A stretch of 64,000 nucleotides of DNA, from positions 9,176,001-9,240,000 of the forward strand of contig NC_134434.1 in the NCBI RefSeq assembly GCF_030867145.1, given 5' to 3'. Under the pieces are notes generated by a model. The model made no database searches, had not been told where the DNA came from, and saw only the letters and a list, made by a program, of their open reading frames with translations. The DNA is from Opisthocomus hoazin. Taxonomy: Eukaryota; Chordata; Aves; Opisthocomiformes; Opisthocomidae. Positions 30,953 through 53,100 of this stretch are shown piece by piece; within the stretch, counting starts at the first letter, position 1; each line of letters opens with the position of its first letter. A program made the position numbers and the translations under genes.

Positions 30953-33481
30953 CTAACATGAGCTGTGTACCAAAAACTTGGCTTCCACCAAGAACAAAAT
31001 TTACTTTTAAATAGTTACACCCCCAGCATATGTGGGCTCATAAGCTTTGCGAACACTAGATATATTTTTTTCAAAATATATCCCCATTGCTTTGCACAGT
31101 AGGCGATGCAGGAATGGAAGCTGCAGTGTAAACCCTTTGCACCGGCCAAGTATTCCCACTGTCATCCAGTTCTCTGCTTTTTGTGCTGACCAGAGGGTTG
31201 GCATGCTGGGTGCCAGCAGGCAGCATTACCATCCTGCCTTTTACAGTGCTTTCTGTCCTCGCAGCCCAGGGTGTCTTGGCTCAGATCCCTCCATGAGACT
31301 GTGTTACGGACTGGCAGAGAATAGGACTATATGACTGGGAGGATGCCACACGATAAAAAGCAGGGTCTCAGTCAAAGTAAGATTAAAACGTGCTGATAAC
31401 ATAAATGACATTTTTAAAATAATCAGAGATGGCAGATCTTGCTGTCTGTAACTGAACAGGGTTTTCGACTGAAACAGCACTGTGGAAGTCAAACAGTGTC
31501 ACAAAGAATTGCAAATTAAATTCCCCAGCTCAGCGTGATCTGGCCTAGCACAAACAGCTTTTGCTTAAAATAGATGAACAGAGGTGGGTTCATCCCAGCA
31601 CTTATCTTATTCTGCTACAATGAATCCATACAAAATCAGTTTTTCTCCTTGAGCTGGTGGTAGAACTGTGCACAGGGATACAGCGGCCATGCACCTTCAT
31701 TCACAAGGGAAAGTCCCCATGTTCCACATAACAAGGGGGGATAGGTTTTATTGTCACAAGAGATCTCCTTTTCTACTGAAAACATTTAGTGAGAAAAACA
31801 AATAATTTTATGTTTGGGCTTTCTTACAGAAAGCCAGCATTGCTGTACAGAAACAAAAAAAAAAAAAAAGAAGAGAAAGAAGGTTGAAATTCTCAACAAG
31901 TGTTTGCTGCTAATCGTAGTAGGGTGGAAAGTGGCAAGGACAGAGCAGCAGAAGTCAGTAATCCTCTAGCCCTCGCTCCCTCTACTCCCCACCCAGGCTC
32001 ACAGAATCATAGACTATCTCGAGTTGGAAGGGACTCGTAAGGATCACTGAATCCATCTTCCTGCTCCTCGCAGGACTACCTAAAACTAAACCATACGAGT
32101 AGGAGCATGGTATGTATGCACGTAACTTCCTGCAATACGGGATTTAACTTAGTCCAACTTCTCTACTGTTTTATTTCTTTTGTATTTAATATAAGTTAGA
32201 TTTACTATGTATTGTATAATCGTGGTGGTGTATTAAGCATAAGCATAGATGGGAGCTGTATTCCCACCAATTTTCCAAAAGTGCAAGTCTTATTTAACAA
32301 CAGTTTAGAAATCACCCCAATCCTGAATGTTGTGGGCAGCAGTGCAGCCCGTGCCTTCCGGTTTTCGGCTTTGTTGTGCAGTCTTCCTTGCACAAGATTG
32401 TTAACAAGCACGGTGCAATATTCCTGTGACAGCTCTGATTTGTTGTGGCGGTCACACTGGACAAAGAAGTGTGTACATCGGCAGTGGCAGATGCTTTTTG
32501 GCTAGTACGCTGTGGCCATTGGAAAGGGCAAACCGCGAGCTGTCTCCACCAGCCTGGCGCATGCCGAGCTCAGTCCTGCAAGGTGCGCAGCACTATCTGT
32601 GTCCCACGGAGCTCAGAAGTGCTCAGCACCTTGCTACACTGCGCCCCGTGTTCATCATACATGCACAATCTATTGTGCGCTTTCTGGCTTCTGTGGGTTT
32701 TGCCTCTTCAGAACCATGTAATTTTAGCACAGTTTATTTACTTTGGAAAGAAATAGCCAGTAATTTTAAAATACCTTAAGTACGTCTTGAGAAGTGCAGA
32801 ATTATATGTTGCATCTTGTCAAAGCCAGTAAAACAGAAGGCTCCTTAATTATTTCACTTTTTCTTTTGTTGTAATATGGTTTAGAAATAAATGTAAACAT
32901 TGCATGCAAAACCAATGCTGTTGCATTAAGCTAGCAGCTAAAAACTTCTACAATCTCATAACAAACCATCCTGTCTGTAGCATTGATAAATAAGTGAAGG
33001 AAAGTAAGTGATTTTAAAGGCTAGTTCAGCACTACCTCAATCTCCACACTGACCGCTGACACCTACATCTCCCTTCTGCCTGGAGTGCAGAACGTACTGT
33101 AAGCAGAAGACATTTCCTGTTATTTAGTTTTTGAGGAACAACCTCATAAAATCCACATTTCTATAAATGAAAAGCCACTTTCTTCTCAATAATTTAATCA
33201 GCATTTTTGAACCGTGATAAATAATTTCCACGTTCTGCAACCATACATTTCCTGAGCAATATTCAGCCCTTACAGAATGCTACTTAACAGTGATTGAAAG
33301 AATGTAAAGGGTTTTTTTAATATTTCACAGAAGAAGTCAGCTGCTTAAAAGGGTGATATTCATAACATATTGCTTGGAATTAAATCTATAGAAATCTAAT
33401 ACTAAGCACAAATGCTTTGGGGGTTTTGGTGTTTGTTCTTTTTTTAGTTAATGTAACTTAAAGATAAATATCATAAATCAC
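30953..33481. other. Intergenic or C17orf67-like intron 2
   Basis: If exon 3 of the C17orf67-like gene lies to the left, this is intron. I searched the minus strand for its expected C-terminal exon and did not find it. The stretch holds a poly-A run near 31855-31869 and one CR1 fragment at 32000-32100. Confidence 0.5.
32000..32100 (-). mobile_element. CR1 LINE 3' tail fragment
   Basis: AGAATCATAGACTATCTCGA then GTTGGAAGGGACTC and CAGGACTACCTAAAACTAAA matches the reverse complement of a CR1 3' end. About 100 bp remain. Confidence 0.65.
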
Positions 33482-33583
33482 CCTCATTGGCTCCATCAGG
33501 GAAGCCAGCTTTTCTTGGTCTGTCTTCAGGACGAGTTCTCATAATCTGTTTGCCGTCTTTTTCAGACAAAATTGGTGAAGTGT
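33482..33583 (-). CDS. C17orf67: C17orf67-like gene, coding exon 2
   Basis: On the minus strand a TTTAG acceptor (33588-33584) opens a frame that continues exon 1 in phase and reads DTSPILSEKDGKQIMRTRPE followed by DRPRKAGFPDGANE. SPILSEK, RPRK and GFPD are the features I recall from vertebrate C17orf67 proteins. The exon probably ends at a GG/GTGATT donor (33482/33481), which is weak. If that donor is not used, the frame stops four codons on (33472-33470). The following exon was not found. The gene is inferred from peptide similarity, in-phase splicing and its position head to head with DGKE. Confidence 0.6.
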
Positions 33584-34267
33584 CTAAAGACAGAAAAGCA
33601 GAAATTAGTTCTGAAATTACCAAGAAGTTAATATTTTATCTGTCAGTTGTAAAATTAAATGTCTCCAAACCCGATTTTTGTCTATATACAAAGTGTTCTT
33701 TCATTACAGCCCCTTCCCAGGGGATATTGCATTCCAGGAGATATGAGTGGAATTTTAAACCATTTTTATACTTGTGCTTTCTATAGTTCTACCAGTATGA
33801 AGCAAACCCTACATATTCATGTTACTCTCTGAAACAAGAAAATACAACAGCACCGTCTAACCACTGACGTTAGTAACTCTTCCAATTCTTTGTTCTTCTC
33901 TGTGTTGCTTTACATTTTACGATTATTTTTCAAAGTAATGAGTCAGACTTTCGTTGCAAAGGAGAGATTGCATTGAACATTTCGCTCGCAGGACCTTGGT
34001 AAAATAGTATTAAAATAGTGAGCTTATAAAATTAAACTTTTGGGTTTTAAAGTAAATTACTACAGTGTGATAATGCAGAGAGTAAAATATCTAATTCAAT
34101 AGCATGATTGTTAAAAATTAAATCATGGAAATCTGCAATATAAAAATAATTAAGTATTAGAAATGAAATATGAAGATACTAAAATACAGGTTTGAAGAAC
34201 TAATACTGCTATAACACGTTCTGCAGCCCTACATACACACGCAGGTTTGTTTAATATAAACTCTTAC

Positions 34268-34322
34268 CTGTAAAAGTGGTCATCAGAACCAAAAAGAAGA
34301 CAAACACAAGAAACTGCTTCAT
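34268..34322 (-). CDS. C17orf67: C17orf67-like gene, coding exon 1 (signal peptide)
   Basis: On the minus strand an ATG at 34322-34320 starts MKQFLVFVFFLVLMTTFT, a Lys followed by a strong hydrophobic run, typical of a signal peptide. The exon ends after 55 bases at an ACAG/GTAAGAG donor (34268/34267). The product should be a small secreted protein. Its function is not known to me. In human the orthologue lies beside DGKE on the opposite strand, as here. Exons 1 and 2 join in phase across a 684-bp intron. The incomplete 3' part may lie beyond the satellites or be lost. Confidence 0.65.
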
Positions 34323-35189
34323 TTTGATTCTGCTTTCTCTCAGGCTGTTCCAAAATGAGTAACAGTGACGGAGGCATTAGCCTATCTGAAGTAGCTACGT
34401 CAGTCACAAATGTTTGTTTATGATTTAACTAATTTGAGCGATAGTATGATTTTTAAGACATCTGGCCTGAAGTTTTTGAATGTGGCTATTATCTGCTCTC
34501 ACATTCTCAGCATAACTCGGTTCCTGAGGGAAAAAAAACAAACCCTTTTTCCACTTCAAGCTTCAGAGTTACACTGGACATTTTAAATTAGTGAAAATCA
34601 ACTCCATCACCTTACATTTAGCATAGCAAGTAATGGTTTCAGGTGCCTAAGGTAACGATTGTTTTTCAAAAGAAGAAATTGGATGTTGCTGAAAAAAGGC
34701 AGCCGCAAAGGGTCCCCTGTTTAAAAAATTGTCTCGAACTTTACCCTGGCACAGAAGTACACATTGGTGTGGCTTAACTCTAGCAAAGCCAAATTATCAC
34801 TGATGAAAAACACAGCAGAGAGATTTTTGTCAAATTAATAGAAGCAAGCAAATGAAAACTCACATAATTCTTCTCTTTTTCAGGACAAGTTACTAGCAAA
34901 CAGGATTATGAAGGCTTTTACTAGTAAACATAGTGTGAAGTGAGAACGCAGGTTTAGCAAATGTCGTTGCAGACAGCCAGTTTCTGCCACCAGTGATGGG
35001 ACCGGCCAGACCTCTCCTGAGCAGCACCAGGCTGGACTTACGGCACCAGCATCTCCAATTTGTCGGCAAAGAAAGCAGTGTGCCTCTGAGTACAGTGTGT
35101 GAAATAAGGAGTCAGAATTCATCGGTGGCTCTCGCTCGAGGGATGTGAGTAATTAGCATTTCCCCTGCGAGGAATCCCGTACCTCTGGC
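34323..35189. other. Upstream region of the C17orf67-like gene
   Basis: Mixed AT-rich sequence. It should contain the 5' UTR and promoter of the minus-strand gene, but I could not place a start site. No other gene or repeat was recognised before the CR1 copy at 35190. Confidence 0.4.
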
Positions 35190-35553
35190 ACCGCTGATGA
35201 CACAAAGCTGGGAGGAGTGGTGGATACACGAGAAGGCTGTGCTGACCTGGACAGGCTGGAGAGTTGAGCAGAGAGGAACCTGATGAGGTTCAACAAGGGC
35301 AAGTGCAGGGTCCTGCACCTGGGGAGGAACAACCCCGTGCACCAGTACAGGCTGGGCTGGACCTGCTGGAGAGCAGCTCTGCTGAGAGGGACCTGGGGGT
35401 ACTGTGGAGTCTCCTTCTCTGGAGATATTCAAACCCGCCTGGACGCGGTCCTGTGCAGCCTGCTCTGGGTGACCCTGCTTCAGCAGGAGGGTTGGACTGG
35501 GTGACCCACAGAGGTCCCTTCCAACCCCTACCGTTCCGTGATTCTCCCGGGGT
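35190..35553 (+). mobile_element. CR1 LINE with internal deletion
   Basis: The plus strand gives TADDTKLGGVVDTREGCADL, MRFNKGKCRVLHLGRNNPVH and AERDLGV-like text, then jumps straight to the 3' end ([20 protein letters not shown]) and the tail with CCGTTCCGTGATTCT. About 400 bp of the usual CR1 between these parts are missing. It lies between the two divergent genes. Confidence 0.88.
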
Positions 35554-36194
35554 GTGCCAGCCTGGCTCTGAGCTGCCCTGCTCATTTGCGCCTTTTCATT
35601 TCCTGGAGAAGTGGCGTTTGTTCTGCCTGTGCCCTGTGTCTGCAAGGCCCAACCGGTTTCGGTGAGATCTGGCGGAGAGCTGGGGGTCTCCAAAACGCTG
35701 TGTTACAGCACGGTTCCAGAGATCGAGCAGGAGGTCAGCGAGGGGGGCTCTGCGAACGCCCCTCGACGGGCACATGGGGGAGAGCAGCACTGGGACGCGG
35801 CTGCTGGGCCGGCCGGGCTGCCATGGCACGCCTGTTCGTGCAATGGTCGGTTTGTAAAAACCTGGCAGAATTATGGGCTAAACCGGGGAGCGCAGCAGGC
35901 GATGGGGGCTAAGCCGCCTGGCGTGGGGCAGCTGCGGGGTTCGGGCGCCCTGTTACCGGACTGGTCCTGGAAACCCCGGTGTCAGACCGTGGGGCCTTCG
36001 CACGTTTCAGCGTGTGTTTGAAGGCACTGACAGCCTAAAATCCAAAAGATGTTCTGTACGCTGTGTGGATTGACGCGATTGTTCAAGGCAGTTTTCAAAG
36101 TGCAAACCCCTATAGTTTCTAATGGCAGCAAGTATTTATTTTTAGAACAGCTACAGGGCAAACAGCGTAACACGGGCAGGCAGAACGACATTAC
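35554..36194. other. Intergenic, rising GC content toward the DGKE island
   Basis: No repeat or exon recognised. Several short open frames are present on both strands but none has a known domain. It may include distal promoter sequence for either gene. Confidence 0.4.
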
Positions 36195-36965
36195 GGGGGG
36201 AAAGCACGTAGGGTCGGGGGCGCACAGGGACACACAGCACGGTAACGCGGCCCGAAGCCAGCTGAGCAGCCGCCGCGGCCCTGCCGCCCACCGAGCTGAC
36301 GCTGGAGCCGCGCGATGTCCCGGCCGCCGACGAGAAACCCGGAGTCGCGATAAGCCGGCGCCCAACCCGACCGCGCCCGCTTCCGGGCGGCGCCCGTCTC
36401 CTGGCAACCGCCCGCTTCCGCTTCCGCCGCCCCGCGCATCCCCGGCGGCCGCCGCTCGGCCCGGCGCAGGCGGGAGCGGCCGCGGGGAGCCGCCGCCAGG
36501 AGCCCCCGCTGTGCCGCGCTGCGGGGCGGGAAGCGGCCGCGGGGCCAGGGCGGCGGCGGCAGCCCCCAGCGCAGGGCGGCGGAGGGGGGCGCGGCGGACT
36601 GAGGGGCCGCGGCCTGGGCGCGGTGCCGGTCCCTGCCTCGGCAGAGGGGCCTGAGGGGAAGGGGGGCGCTCGAGGGCGGGCGGGGCCCTGTGGCGGCTCC
36701 CGCCTGGGGGCAGTGGGCGGGAGGGGGCCGGCGGCCGGGCGGCCTTGCGCTAGGCCCGGGCAGGTTTCGGCGGAGCTCCTCGCACCTGAAGTCCCTCTGT
36801 GGGTTGGCAGGCCAGGGGTGGGGGCAGGTAGGTGCTTAGCTCTAATAAGGGATTAAAAGATGTTTCATGAAGCTGCACGTTGGCCCCTGGAACGAAGGGG
36901 CCGTTCCTGGGCTCGCCCTGCTGTCAGCCCAGCTGGCGTGAGGGTTTAGGCCGAGCTGCCGAGGG
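36195..36965 (+). promoter_or_regulatory. DGKE: CpG island / DGKE promoter and 5' UTR
   Basis: Extremely GC- and CpG-rich DNA with several GGGCGG/CCGCCC boxes, no TATA box and heavy purine runs such as GGCGGAGGGGGGCGCGG. It ends just before the DGKE start codon. The start site cannot be fixed by sequence alone. A GGCAG/GTAGGT donor-like phrase at about 36826 and a CTGTCAG acceptor-like phrase at 36926 would allow a 5' UTR intron, as in human DGKE, but this is unproven. Open frames here (201 codons and fewer) are CpG-island artefacts. Confidence 0.7.
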
Positions 36966-46171
<9,206 letters not shown>

Positions 46172-48756
46172 ATTTTGTGGAATTTCATGTAATACAGTGA
46201 TGAACTTCAGCTCATTAAAAGCACTGACAACGCCTAATCTAGATGAAGGTTTATGCCATAAGGTTCATACTTGTGAATGAACTAGAGCTGAGGAAAAAGC
46301 CATGCTTTTATCTTCAAGAAAACTTTCACAGCTGAATTACCACAACTATTTTGCCTTTTAGATTGATGGTGATGCCCAGCCTTTCTAGCTGGAGGAGTTA
46401 GTAACACTAGTGACAGGAAACAGACAGATATCACAGCCCTTCCTTGCTGTGGAATCAGATCTTCTGCACATATGCAGTATAGTGTGCAAAAGGTTTGATA
46501 CCCTTAGAAAGGGGAACAGCTGGAAGTTTGGCCTGCTTCCACCTGCCCTGTTCCACAGAACAGTTCCAGAACAGAAAAACAGACCAAGTAGGATGTGGGC
46601 TGATTTTCTGACAGTAGTCTGCTCCTGGCTGCCATCTCTTCTTGGGAGCAAGATGAGTACCTTTCGGTGCACCTGCTTATGCAGTGTGTGTCTAGTAGGC
46701 TTGGCTGGGAGAGCAGAGGGTCTGGGACCTCTTGGGAAGGGGGTTAGCAAGAAAGATGCTTTTGGGCTAAAGGTTTCTGGAAATGTTCTGGTAGAGAATG
46801 ACCTTTTTCAGTGGCTTTGTAAACCGTAGATAAAGTACTCCTGAGGTCCAAAGTGCCCAAGATACAACTTCAGAATAATTGTACCATGACTTGCACTGAA
46901 TGATCCTGTTACTGACTCTGCTTCAGTTCAGCGAGAGACTAGTTCTAGTTTTTGTAAATAGCAACGTCTTTGTTCTTGATGAGGCTTTTTGGAGGAAAAC
47001 TTAGACAAAGGAGCTGTCTTTTTTAGCTGTTTAGAGGAGGGGTTTAAAGAAATCGTGATAATTGGCAAATGTGTGTTTGTTTAAAGGCTTCTTAAAGATC
47101 TGGCTTCATAATTGCCTGAAAATCATCAATAGTGAGTCAGTCTGTTAACTGTTGAAGTGTGGAGGTTGAGAGATAAGTTTGTGGAGGTTAGCAAGTTCTG
47201 GCATTCATGTGTATAATTAGATTGTGAGAAAAAGTGTGGAAGCATTTGTTTTCTGACTGGCTCTTAAAGGTTCAAAGATACTTTGTTGGACCTGAAACTT
47301 CATTTCCCAGATGGATATAGGGTGAGAAAAAGATTGGTGGTCTGTGCTGATGGTAAAGTTTAAGAATGCGTGTAACAGTACATGGAAGCTGTCAGTTTGG
47401 CATATCTGAAGCTTCTCAGGTTAAAAGCTTCTCAGGTGAAAACATCTTCATGGTGAACAGAAGTAAAAATCTGCTTCCTTTTTTCTTTTCTGTTGTAGGT
47501 ATTTTAAGCCTGCAGCAGGTGAGAGCTATGAGCTGGGGTTTAAATTTTGTCAGTAAAGAATTCAGTTAAGTCCAGCTGAGTTACTGAAGGTGATCTTCCA
47601 GTTAGGAAGAGAGTGTATGCTGAATGTATCATGCATAAGCTGAGACCATAAAAGAAGTTGAGAGCCTTGGTCTGAACTGTGAACATCGCTGCTTTTGTCA
47701 GAACGCCCCCAATCTCCCCCCCCCCCCTTTTTTCTTTATGCTAACTGAGAGTGATACCATGGAGTAAAGTAGGCTATGTTTCTAGGTTTTGTAAAATGAA
47801 ACTGTTTTTCAACAATCTGTAAAATGACATTTGCATTAATGTTAAATGGACTATTTATATTTTAAAATAATTTATTGAAACCTTGGCAAAGTCAGTATTT
47901 TTAGAACCTTCAACTGTAATCCTCTTTGGAGAGCATTTTTAACTTGATGGTATTCGTTGTAGGAAGTGTATGTACTACATCTTAAATACTACTGATTATC
48001 AGTGAATTTATAGCTGCCTGAAAATGTGATTAGAGTGAACTGTAAAGCAGAAACCATTTGTAAATTCCATATTCATTAGCCTTATAGACCTCATCTTAAT
48101 TATTTTATTGTATGTAAATATAGAGAACAAATTAATAGTTAAATCTATGTAAAAAGTGTTTAAAATACCCAAAGGTATACTATGTTAGATAAATCCACTA
48201 CCCTTTTTATTGTTATGAGGTTCAATTTGTATTAGCTTAAAAAAATCTTACTAGTTAAGTTATTATTTTTTTTAATAACTTATAACCATCAGCATCCTAA
48301 AAATCATTATATTCTATGCTATGGTCCTTATGTAACTGTTGTTTACAAACAAATGACAAGTCTGGAAAAGCAGGGTGTGTGCTATGAAAGGCAGTATTTT
48401 CTCAAGAGAAATGACACCACTGGCTACTTGATCTAAACTATTCGCAATGCAGTTTAAAGAGTTACCTGAAGTTGATTGATGATTATTCAAATTGTTTTGT
48501 AGTATAAGAACCTTTAACTTTTCAAAAACTTCTCTCTCTGAACTCCTGACATCTAGGAAAAAAACAATCATTGCCAAGACTTTAAAAGTTTCCCTTTTTT
48601 ACGGCGGGCGAGCTGGCTTCTCCACTTGTGCTTTGCCTGAGTGGGTGTCAGTGATGTTGCACAATGTTTGTGCAGGCAAGAGCCTCCCACTTAGAGCGGC
48701 CTTGCTAGGAATCCAGTCCTAAATGTGTGAAACCCTCTTTGAGAAAGGTAAATCTA

Positions 48757-48870
48757 GCATTCCTCTTGCAGCAAATGATGGGTAGCAAACATAGCGATTC
48801 TAAGTGTGGGGAAGCATTCCTCTTGCAGCAAATGATGGGTAGCAAACATAGCGATTCTAAGTGTGGGGAA
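48757..48870. repeat. Perfect 57-bp tandem duplication
   Basis: Two identical 57-bp copies (48757-48813 and 48814-48870), each beginning GCATTCCTCTTGCAGCAAAT. As 57 is a multiple of three, the overlapping frame repeats 19 residues. That frame is not a gene. Confidence 0.95.
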
Positions 48871-50104
48871 GCATCTTGTAAAATTGTATTTGTGGTATGG
48901 AGACTATTCTGTAAGGGTGAAGCATCCAGTTCCCGATCAGACACGGGGTCATCATTCTGTTGTAACTGTATGTAGCTGACACATGCATGACAAAAAAAAG
49001 TTCTTTCTAAACATGCAGTGTTAGCACTGGAATCTGGTAGGAAGTCTGGCTGTTTCCAACGTGCTGTCCTTTAATTTCAATGTATCCTCCTTTCCAGTAT
49101 GTTGCAAATTGGATTAAAGCCTGTTTTGAGTTGCTTTTCTGGCACTAGTTTTAGTCCAACTGCAGACAGTAAATGTCAGCAATGGGCTTCCAGATTCTGA
49201 TGCTAGCATAAATGAACTTTTCTAATTTAGATTATAGCTGTATCTGCTTAATGTTTTCATGTGTGTGTTGTAATTGTAAACTGTTACATGCTTTTTTAAT
49301 GTAGGTCAGTGAAGTACCAGTACAAATAGCTACTCTGTAGCTCTTCTGAAAACAGGTTGAAACCTGAAAATGCTGCAGAACGTTCTCTATCCAGCAGAGG
49401 GTGCTCTGCAGCTGGATCTCAGGTCTTGCACGGAAGGTTTTTTCCCTTACCCTGTTAATGATTAACGTTGGAGAATCAGTGCAAGTAATGTTTCAGAAAG
49501 GCAAATAATGAATCGTTTATTTTGGCAGTCTTCATATAGTATGTCTTTGTGTGAAATGTACAGGGTGAATAATAACATCAATTATCGAGCACTCAAAAGT
49601 GAATTTACAAAGTTCATTTTGAAGTTTTATTCCTGCATACACCAGCTTAACTGAATTTTGGTCAGATTCTGATAACTTTCTTTGCTGGAGGTTCTCAGTC
49701 CTGTGCAATGCAATACGATAAACTTGTATGGAGAGCCTTTCTGTGAGTCAGCTTCCTGCCTTGCTCAAACCTTGTTTGTTTACACGCACATTGAGAGCCC
49801 GTGTCCATATTTTCATGTGCACAGAACTGCTTGTCATAGGCTTTGTTTTACTTTGTGTTTTCCCTTCTGCAATTCATAGCAGGGTTAAACTGTTTGAAAT
49901 GCCACCCACATTTTGGATATTTTTCTATGTCTGGACTTCTCAAAAAGGTGTCTAACGGCCAAATTTGCATTCTTCATCTTCAAAAGCAGCTGAGATGGAT
50001 GGCATTCACTTACGAATACATCTGTTGTTCCTGGTGTTTGAAGCGGGTTAGGGTAGTATTTAGAGCATACTTTTAACGGCACTTTGGAATTATTGCAGTT
50101 ATGA

Positions 50105-50110
50105 AATAAA
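50105..50110 (+). terminator. DGKE: Candidate DGKE polyadenylation signal
   Basis: AATAAA, followed within 40 bp by TTCTTTCTACTGCAATGGTG, a modest T/G-rich downstream element. Confidence 0.45.
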
Positions 50111-50130
50111 ACACAAGACTATATTCTTTC

Positions 50131-53100
50131 TACTGCAATGGTGATATTTCTGTTTCAAATTAATTTGGAATTATGTTCAAATTTGAACATTTTTCTCAGC
50201 TCATGCTGTTATGAATTGCATTTCATGTTCATAAAGTAAAGACTGTATAGCAGAATTCATGCATTTGGTACTCTTTTTTTATACGTTCATTTTGACTGTT
50301 GCCCCTTCATAGGGGTTTTTTTCTGTGTCTTGCTTTTCTTAGGTGCTAAGTAACTTGAAACACCATTATTTTAGTTAGAAGCTTTAAGTGCTTGCTCTCT
50401 GAAAACAGACCTGAGTTTCTCCTGGTTGCAAAAGAAAATGCTACTGTGTTTGAACACACTAGGAGAAAACCATCTTGTTGAGGCAATGCTTATAGGAAGA
50501 GTAGGTTGAAAGTTTCTTCTGTATAACTTCAGCTGATTCAGATTGAGAATTTGTTCCCTGCACATTTTGTCTTGCTAGTGTTTACATCTACTCAGTAAAT
50601 ACTTCTTTCCCTCAGTCATTTAATTACTCATTTTATGCTGGCTCACTTTCAGCTAAAAATGTCATTTGGGACAGTATGAAAAGCTCTCCTGAAATCAGGA
50701 TAGTGAGCTTCTCTTCTGTCCACTTTATCCTTCATGCCATCTAGCTTGTCAGAAAAGAAGATTGGAATGGCTTCACGCAGCGTGCTCTTAGCCCAGTAAC
50801 CTGCCTGTTTGGCTTGTTCAGTCACTATCACCACACTTGGAAGATAGTAGAAAGGACTCCAGAGGTTCTCGGTGCCCCTGACCTATTCTGAAAGTATAAT
50901 TCTCACTCTTTTCTGCTGGGGAGGAACCGCACTGTTCTCCACAGGTTCTGAGAACTGATAGTTAAAGGTTCTGGTTTCAGTTTGGCCAGTTCTTTCTGGT
51001 TCTGCGTTATGTTGCACTGAAGCTCACAGCTTTTACAGTGTGTGTTACTGTATGTCACTGGTTAAAAAAAAACTTCAGGCACTCTACCTTAGCTGTGAAT
51101 CAGTTTTATAATACTTACTCTTTTTCACTTGGCAACAAATGCTTTTTGGTAGAGCACCACTGTATCCTAGTTACTTAATCTATGGGTAAGAGTAAGACAC
51201 TTGGGAATCGTTGCGTGTGTTCTAACTGAAAATCCTGTTTTGTTCTGTATTTCATAACAGTTACTAGCATTTCTTTTTCCTTTTGGAAAAGAGATGTGAC
51301 CCTTCATTTAGGAGTAAACTAGCATATCATCAGATTTAAAAATACTAGTAGCGTAACTGATCCTGTTGAATGTGAACCATTTAGTTTAAAATGCTCTGAC
51401 TTTTTCTGAGAAATGATAGCTGCTTCCTGAACACAGGAGTGAGACAACAGAGACCACTTGTTCATTTAGCAATTAGGTATATTGAGAGAATATGCACATT
51501 CTGTATTTCAACTTCATTTAGGCCACAGTTCTAAAAGCTCGTCATGATCAAAATTTCTTAATCCCACTAAGAGTGCTGAATACGCAGTTCAAGTTTTGGG
51601 CATCTCAGGGAGAGACTTCTAGCTGGAGTAAAGCCACATGCCTTGACTAAACCTAATGATGATATGCGGACTTGCATTAGCTGAGGATCTGGCCCTTAAC
51701 TGTTGAAAAGTATGAATGTATTCAAAATTTTACTTTGTTTCTTGTTAATACTGCCCTGTTTACTGTGCTGTGTAATTGCTGTATGTAATTCATTTGAGTT
51801 TATTCGTATGAGTTTATTGCATTCTGTATCTGCAAAGTTTACATCCCTCAAAAGCCATTTTGTCTGCTATCAGCTGTTGTAATCCTTAGAGTACCTCCAG
51901 CCATCTTCTTTCTAGGATTTTTATAGTGAAAGAGAATGGTTTTTTATTTTTGTAGCTTGTAACTTCAATATGTATACTAGTTATTTCTATTTAGTAATTA
52001 GTGATCAGAATACTGTAAAAATATTACTTGTAAGAGCTGTAGCTTTAAATTAGTAATAACTACTTAGAAGAAAATACCAGCATGTTAAGTTTAAAAAAAA
52101 AGTTATTCTTTAGCTTGGAAATACTGTGATGCTGTGACCTGGGATTTGTATTGAATGTGTTTATGCATATATTCTGAAGTTGCACTAAACAGGTAAAAAT
52201 GAGCTTAAAATGCAAGTAATAGATCAAAAAGTAGAATTCATAACATCTTAGGTTTTTTCAACCAAGAAAGGTGACATTTGGGATTCAGTATTTTTTTTGT
52301 TTTCCCGCAGAACCGTGAGGAAGGAGTGGTCAGTGTACTCTTGACGGAACAGTTGTTTGCTTGTGGTGCAGTCTGAGAGATGTATTATTTAGTGCTCAGA
52401 CATAAGCAAAAGCCATCTGCACCATTCCCACCTCTCTTCTCAGAAAGCAAAATCTCAGAGCAAACCTGAATGCTCACAGCTGTAAAGTATATGAGATCTT
52501 ACTTGCAAAGAAATAACCAGCCAACATAATATTGAACCTCCAATATAAATGTTTAAAGTCAAAATTTGCTAATTTTTTCTTGATATCATGTGATGCTTTT
52601 AAATCCCAAATTGTTTTTCCTCTTCTTTTAAAAGAAGGCAGGCTGAAATGAGAGGATAAGGAGGTATTACTGTAAAGCTCTTAGTCATAAAAGCTGGGAA
52701 GTGTGTTCCTTATTTGCTGCATAGGCAGAGGAAGTGTGATTGTGGAACGTCTCGTAAAAGTCTCTGCTCTGTTTGCACCGTCAATGGCTTCACCCAGTAT
52801 TTCTGAAGCGGGTGATGATGCCATTGCCTCCTGTAATTGTGACGTTTCCTCAAATCATTATATGTGGATGATGCATGTGAGTACTTGGGTGAGGTTCTGT
52901 TTGAAAAAGCTGCAGCTCCAGTGAAGTCACAGAACTCCACCCGGTGCTGTGGTGGTACTGCACATCAACACAAGTGGAAGTGAAGAAAGTTTTTGTTTTC
53001 AGTCAGTTGTATCATGGCCTGTCTCTTGTGACCTAAGGTCCCAGAAGGCTCTTTTGAGAAGCATCTGCTTCATAGAAGTGTGTAAATACAGAATTTTTCA

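Larger units (their letters stand above)
46172..50130 (+). other. DGKE: Probable DGKE 3' UTR
   Basis: No further coding exon is visible. The first canonical AATAAA I noticed downstream of the stop is at 50105-50110 (variant ATTAAA signals occur earlier, for example near 46213 and 49113). Human DGKE also has a long 3' UTR. The stretch is AT-rich with many ATTTA-like and TTTAAA phrases and includes the 57-bp duplication at 48757. Confidence 0.5.

Noticed and set aside
30953-33481. Third exon of the C17orf67-like gene
   Set aside because: A minus-strand search by eye found no frame with the expected C-terminal pattern after an acceptor.
36049-36654. 201-codon plus frame upstream of DGKE
   Set aside because: A CpG-island artefact rich in Arg, Gly, Ala and Pro, overlapping the promoter.
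48727-48975. 82-codon frame with a repeated 19-residue peptide
   Set aside because: Produced by the 57-bp tandem duplication in probable 3' UTR. No coding signal outside it.
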